A DNA stretch of 64,000 nucleotides. It comes from Dama dama. Its lineage: Eukaryota > Chordata > Mammalia > Artiodactyla > Cervidae. Location: positions 62,001-126,000 of the forward strand of contig NW_026870964.1 in NCBI RefSeq assembly GCF_033118175.1, given 5' to 3'. The translations under genes and the position numbers were made by a program. Under the pieces are notes generated by a model, which saw only the letters and a list, made by a program, of their open reading frames with translations, was not told the origin of the DNA and searched no databases. Below, piece by piece: positions 61,661 to 64,000 of the stretch (the first letter of the stretch is position 1; every line of letters begins with the position of its first letter).

Positions 61661-64000
61661 TTCAGACCGTTTATTCCTCCTCATGTATTTCACACCTTTT
61701 GAAACTCTTCATATTTTTCACACCTTTTCATGCTCTTTATGTTTTTGAACACCATTTCATCCTCTTCCTATTATGCAGACCGTTTCATTCTCCTCATATT
61801 TTTACACCTTTTGAAGCTCTTCATATATTTCTCACCTTTTCAGGCTTTTCATTTTTTTCAACATCACTTCATGCTCCTCCTATTTTTCAGACCGGTTCAT
61901 GCTCATCTCATTTTGACACCTTTTGTGGCTCTTCATATTTTTCACACCTATTCAGGCTCTTCATGTTTTTGAACACCGCTTCATGCTCCTCCTATTTTTC
62001 AGACCCTTTCTTACTCCTCATATTTTTGACACCTTTAGAAACTCTTCATTTCTTTCACACCTTTTCAGGCGCTTCATGTTTTTCAACACCGCTTCATGCT
62101 CCTCCTATTTTTCAGACCGCTTCATTCTCCTCATATTCTTGACACCATTTGAAGCTCTTCATATATTCCACACATTTTCAGGCTCTTCATTTTATTCACC
62201 ACCACTTCATGCTCCTCCTATTTTCAGACAGTTTCATGCTCATCTATTTTTTGACACCTTTTGAAGCTCTTCATATTTTTCACACCCTTTGAAGCTCTTC
62301 CTATTTCTCACACTTTATCAGGCTCTTCATGTTTTTCAACACCGCTTGATGCTCCTCCTATTTTTCAGACCGTTTCATGCTCCTCATATTTTTGACACCT
62401 TTTGAAGCTCTTCATATTTTTCACACCTTTTAAGGCTCTTCATGTTTTTGAACACTGCTTCATTCTCCTCCTATTTTTCAGACCGTTTCATGCTCCTCAT
62501 ATTTTTGACACCTTTTGAAGCTCTTCATATTTTTCACACCTTTTCAGGCTCTTCATATTTTTCAACACCGCGTCATGCTCCTCCTATTTTTCAGACAGTT
62601 TCATGCTCCTCATATTTTTGACACGTTTTGAAGCTCTTCATATTTTTCACACCTTTTCAGGCTCTTCATGGTTTTCAACACTGTTTCATGTTCCTCCTAT
62701 TTTTCAGACCGTTTCATGCTCCTCATAATTTTGACACCCTTTGAAGCTCTTCTTATATTTCACACCTTTTCAGACTCTTCATGTTTTCGAACACCACTTC
62801 AAGTTCCTCCTATTTTTGCCACCGTTTCATGCTCTTCATATTTTTGACACCTTTTGAAGCTCTTCATATTTTTCACACCTTTTGAAGCTCTTCATATTTT
62901 TCACACCTTTTCAGGCTCTTCAAGTTTTTGAACAATGCTTCAATGCTCCTCCTATTTTTCAGACCGTTTCATGCTCCTCATATTTTTGACACCTTTTGAA
63001 GCTCTTCATATTTTTCACACCTGTTGAAGCTCTTCATATTTTTCACAGCTTTTCAGGCTCCTCATGTTTTTCAACACCGCTTCATGCTCCTCCTATTTTT
63101 CAGAACGTTTCATGCTCCTCTCATTTCTGAAATATTTTGAAGCTCTTCATATATTTCACACTTTTTCAGGCTCTTCATGTTTTTCAACACCACTTCATGC
63201 TTCTCCTATTTCTCAGACCGTTTCATGCTCATCTCATTTTTGACAGCATTTGAAGCTCTTCATATTTTTCACAACTTTTGAAGCTCTTCATATTTTTCAC
63301 ACCTTTTCAGGCTCCTCATGTTTTTCAACACCGCTTCATGCTCCTCCTATTTTTCAGACCGTTTCATGCTCCTCTCATTTCTGAAATCTTTTGAAGCTCT
63401 TCATATATTTCACACATTTTCAGGCTCTTAATGTTTTTCAACACCACTTCATGCTCCTCCTATTTTTCAGACTGTTTCATGCTCATCTAATTTTTGACAC
63501 CTTCTGAAGCTCTTCATAGTTTTCACAAATTTTCAGGCTCTTCATATTTTTGAACACCACTTCATGCTCCACCTATTTTTCAGACCGTTTCATGCTCCTC
63601 ATGTATTTCACACATTTTGAAGCTCCTCATATTTTACGCACCATTTCAGGCTCGTCATGATTTTCAACACCACTTCATGCTCCTCCTATTTTCAGACCGT
63701 TTTTGCTCCTCATATATTTGACACCTTTTGAAGCTCTTCATATATTTCACACCATTTCAGGCTCTTCAAATTTTTGAACACGAATTCATGCTCCTCCTAT
63801 TTTTCAGACCGTTTCATGCTCATCTAATTTTTGACACCTTTTGAAGATCTTCATATATTTCACACCTTTTGAAGCTCTTCATATTTTTCACATTTTTGAA
63901 GCTCTTCAAATTTTTCACACGTTTTCAGGCTCTTCATGTTTTGAACACCGCTTCATGCTCCTCCTATTTTTCAGACCGTTTCATGCTCATCTCATTTTTG
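61661..64000 (+). repeat. diverged monomers running off the window edge
   Basis: Near-consensus monomers occur at 62,330-62,650. Units with CTCTCATTTCTGAAAT recur at about 63,115 and 63,370 (about 254 bp, two monomers plus one A subunit), each followed by doubled A subunits. The last bases (63,985-64,000) are inside a D subunit of the CATCTCATTTTTG type, so the array continues beyond the window. Confidence 0.82.

Larger units (their letters stand above)
1..64000 (+). repeat. 113-bp satellite array filling the whole window
   Basis: Every stretch I read is a variant of one 113-bp monomer in head-to-tail order. The monomer has four parts. A is 28 bp, begins TTTTGAAGCTCTTCAT and ends CACACC. B is 30 bp, begins TTTTCAGGCTCTTCATG and ends CAACACCG or GAACACCG. 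C is 28 bp, begins CTTCATGCTCCTCCTA and ends CAGACCG. D is 27 bp, begins TTTCATGCTCCTCATA and ends GACACC. Each part carries a T5 run near its centre. The spacing is confirmed by exact 113-bp offsets between neighbouring copies (2,852, 2,965 and 3,078; 52,748 and 52,861). No unique sequence, inversion or insertion was seen, and the array runs off both ends. It is a non-coding satellite of a eukaryotic chromosome. The family and host are not recognised. Confidence 0.97.

Noticed and set aside
1..64000. CRISPR array, because of a 28-bp repeat period
   Set aside because: The units are directly adjacent and all related. There are no unique spacers, no leader and no cas genes, and monomers vary gradually.
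1..64000. Bacterial ribosome-binding sites: the minus strand repeats AGGAGGAGCATG
   Set aside because: The ATG is followed by stop codons within a few codons (for example TGA in GGTGTTGAAAA). The motif is only the reverse complement of subunit C and the sequence is a eukaryotic-type satellite.
1..64000. CENP-B box
   Set aside because: I looked for the TTCG....A..CGGG core and saw no match. TTCG variants such as 36,440 (CTTCGGGCTCGTC) lack the rest of the motif. A centromeric role can be neither claimed nor excluded.
1..64000. Telomeric repeats or a subtelomere boundary
   Set aside because: No TTAGGG or TTTAGGG-type runs or their complements were seen. The array does not end within the window.
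1..64000. Triplex-forming (H-DNA) polypyrimidine tracts
   Set aside because: The strand is pyrimidine-rich, but each 28-bp subunit is broken by several A and G bases. No long pure or mirror-repeat tract was found.

Overview
The whole 64 kb window is one uninterrupted tandem-repeat (satellite) array. I find no gene, RNA gene, transposable element or unique sequence in it, and both window edges lie inside the array. The basic monomer is 113 bp, about 566 unit-lengths in all. Each monomer is built from four related subunits of 28, 30, 28 and 27 bp, called A, B, C and D here, so an ancestral unit of about 28 bp was quadrupled before the 113-bp unit spread. All copies I read point the same way. 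The + strand of the consensus is about 73% pyrimidine (by hand count T 49, C 33, A 20, G 11).

This is eukaryotic heterochromatin in style: a pericentromeric, centromeric or subtelomeric satellite. I do not recognise the family and cannot name the organism. The two CpG sites of the monomer (ends of subunits B and C) are very often CA or TG instead, which suggests a genome with cytosine methylation, such as a vertebrate or plant.

Layout. Positions 1-4,870 hold diverged monomers with short local expansions, including 85-bp three-subunit units. Positions 4,871-8,660 hold an old 2.5-kb duplication. Positions 8,969-9,840 hold a variant block that recurs 17-19 kb away. Positions 9,846-23,600 form the most ordered part, a higher-order repeat (HOR) domain with five copies of a roughly 1.77-kb unit, overprinted by a 5,400-bp duplication. 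Positions 24,000-34,057 are a mosaic of blocks shared with the HOR domain and diverged monomers. Positions 34,058-44,333 are a nearly perfect 5,130-bp tandem duplication. Positions 44,334-64,000 are diverged monomers with local dimers and a duplicated stretch at 51-55 kb.

Nothing here works as a gene set. Open reading frames of 60-209 codons exist on the + strand only because the pyrimidine-rich strand rarely makes stop codons. Successive subunits are read in different frames, and the same repeat is translated in all three. The most interesting biology lies in how the array evolves (nested repeats, unit gain and loss, recent duplication) and in a speculative RNA property: each monomer carries two 3' splice-site-like pyrimidine tracts on one strand and GA-rich motifs on the other.
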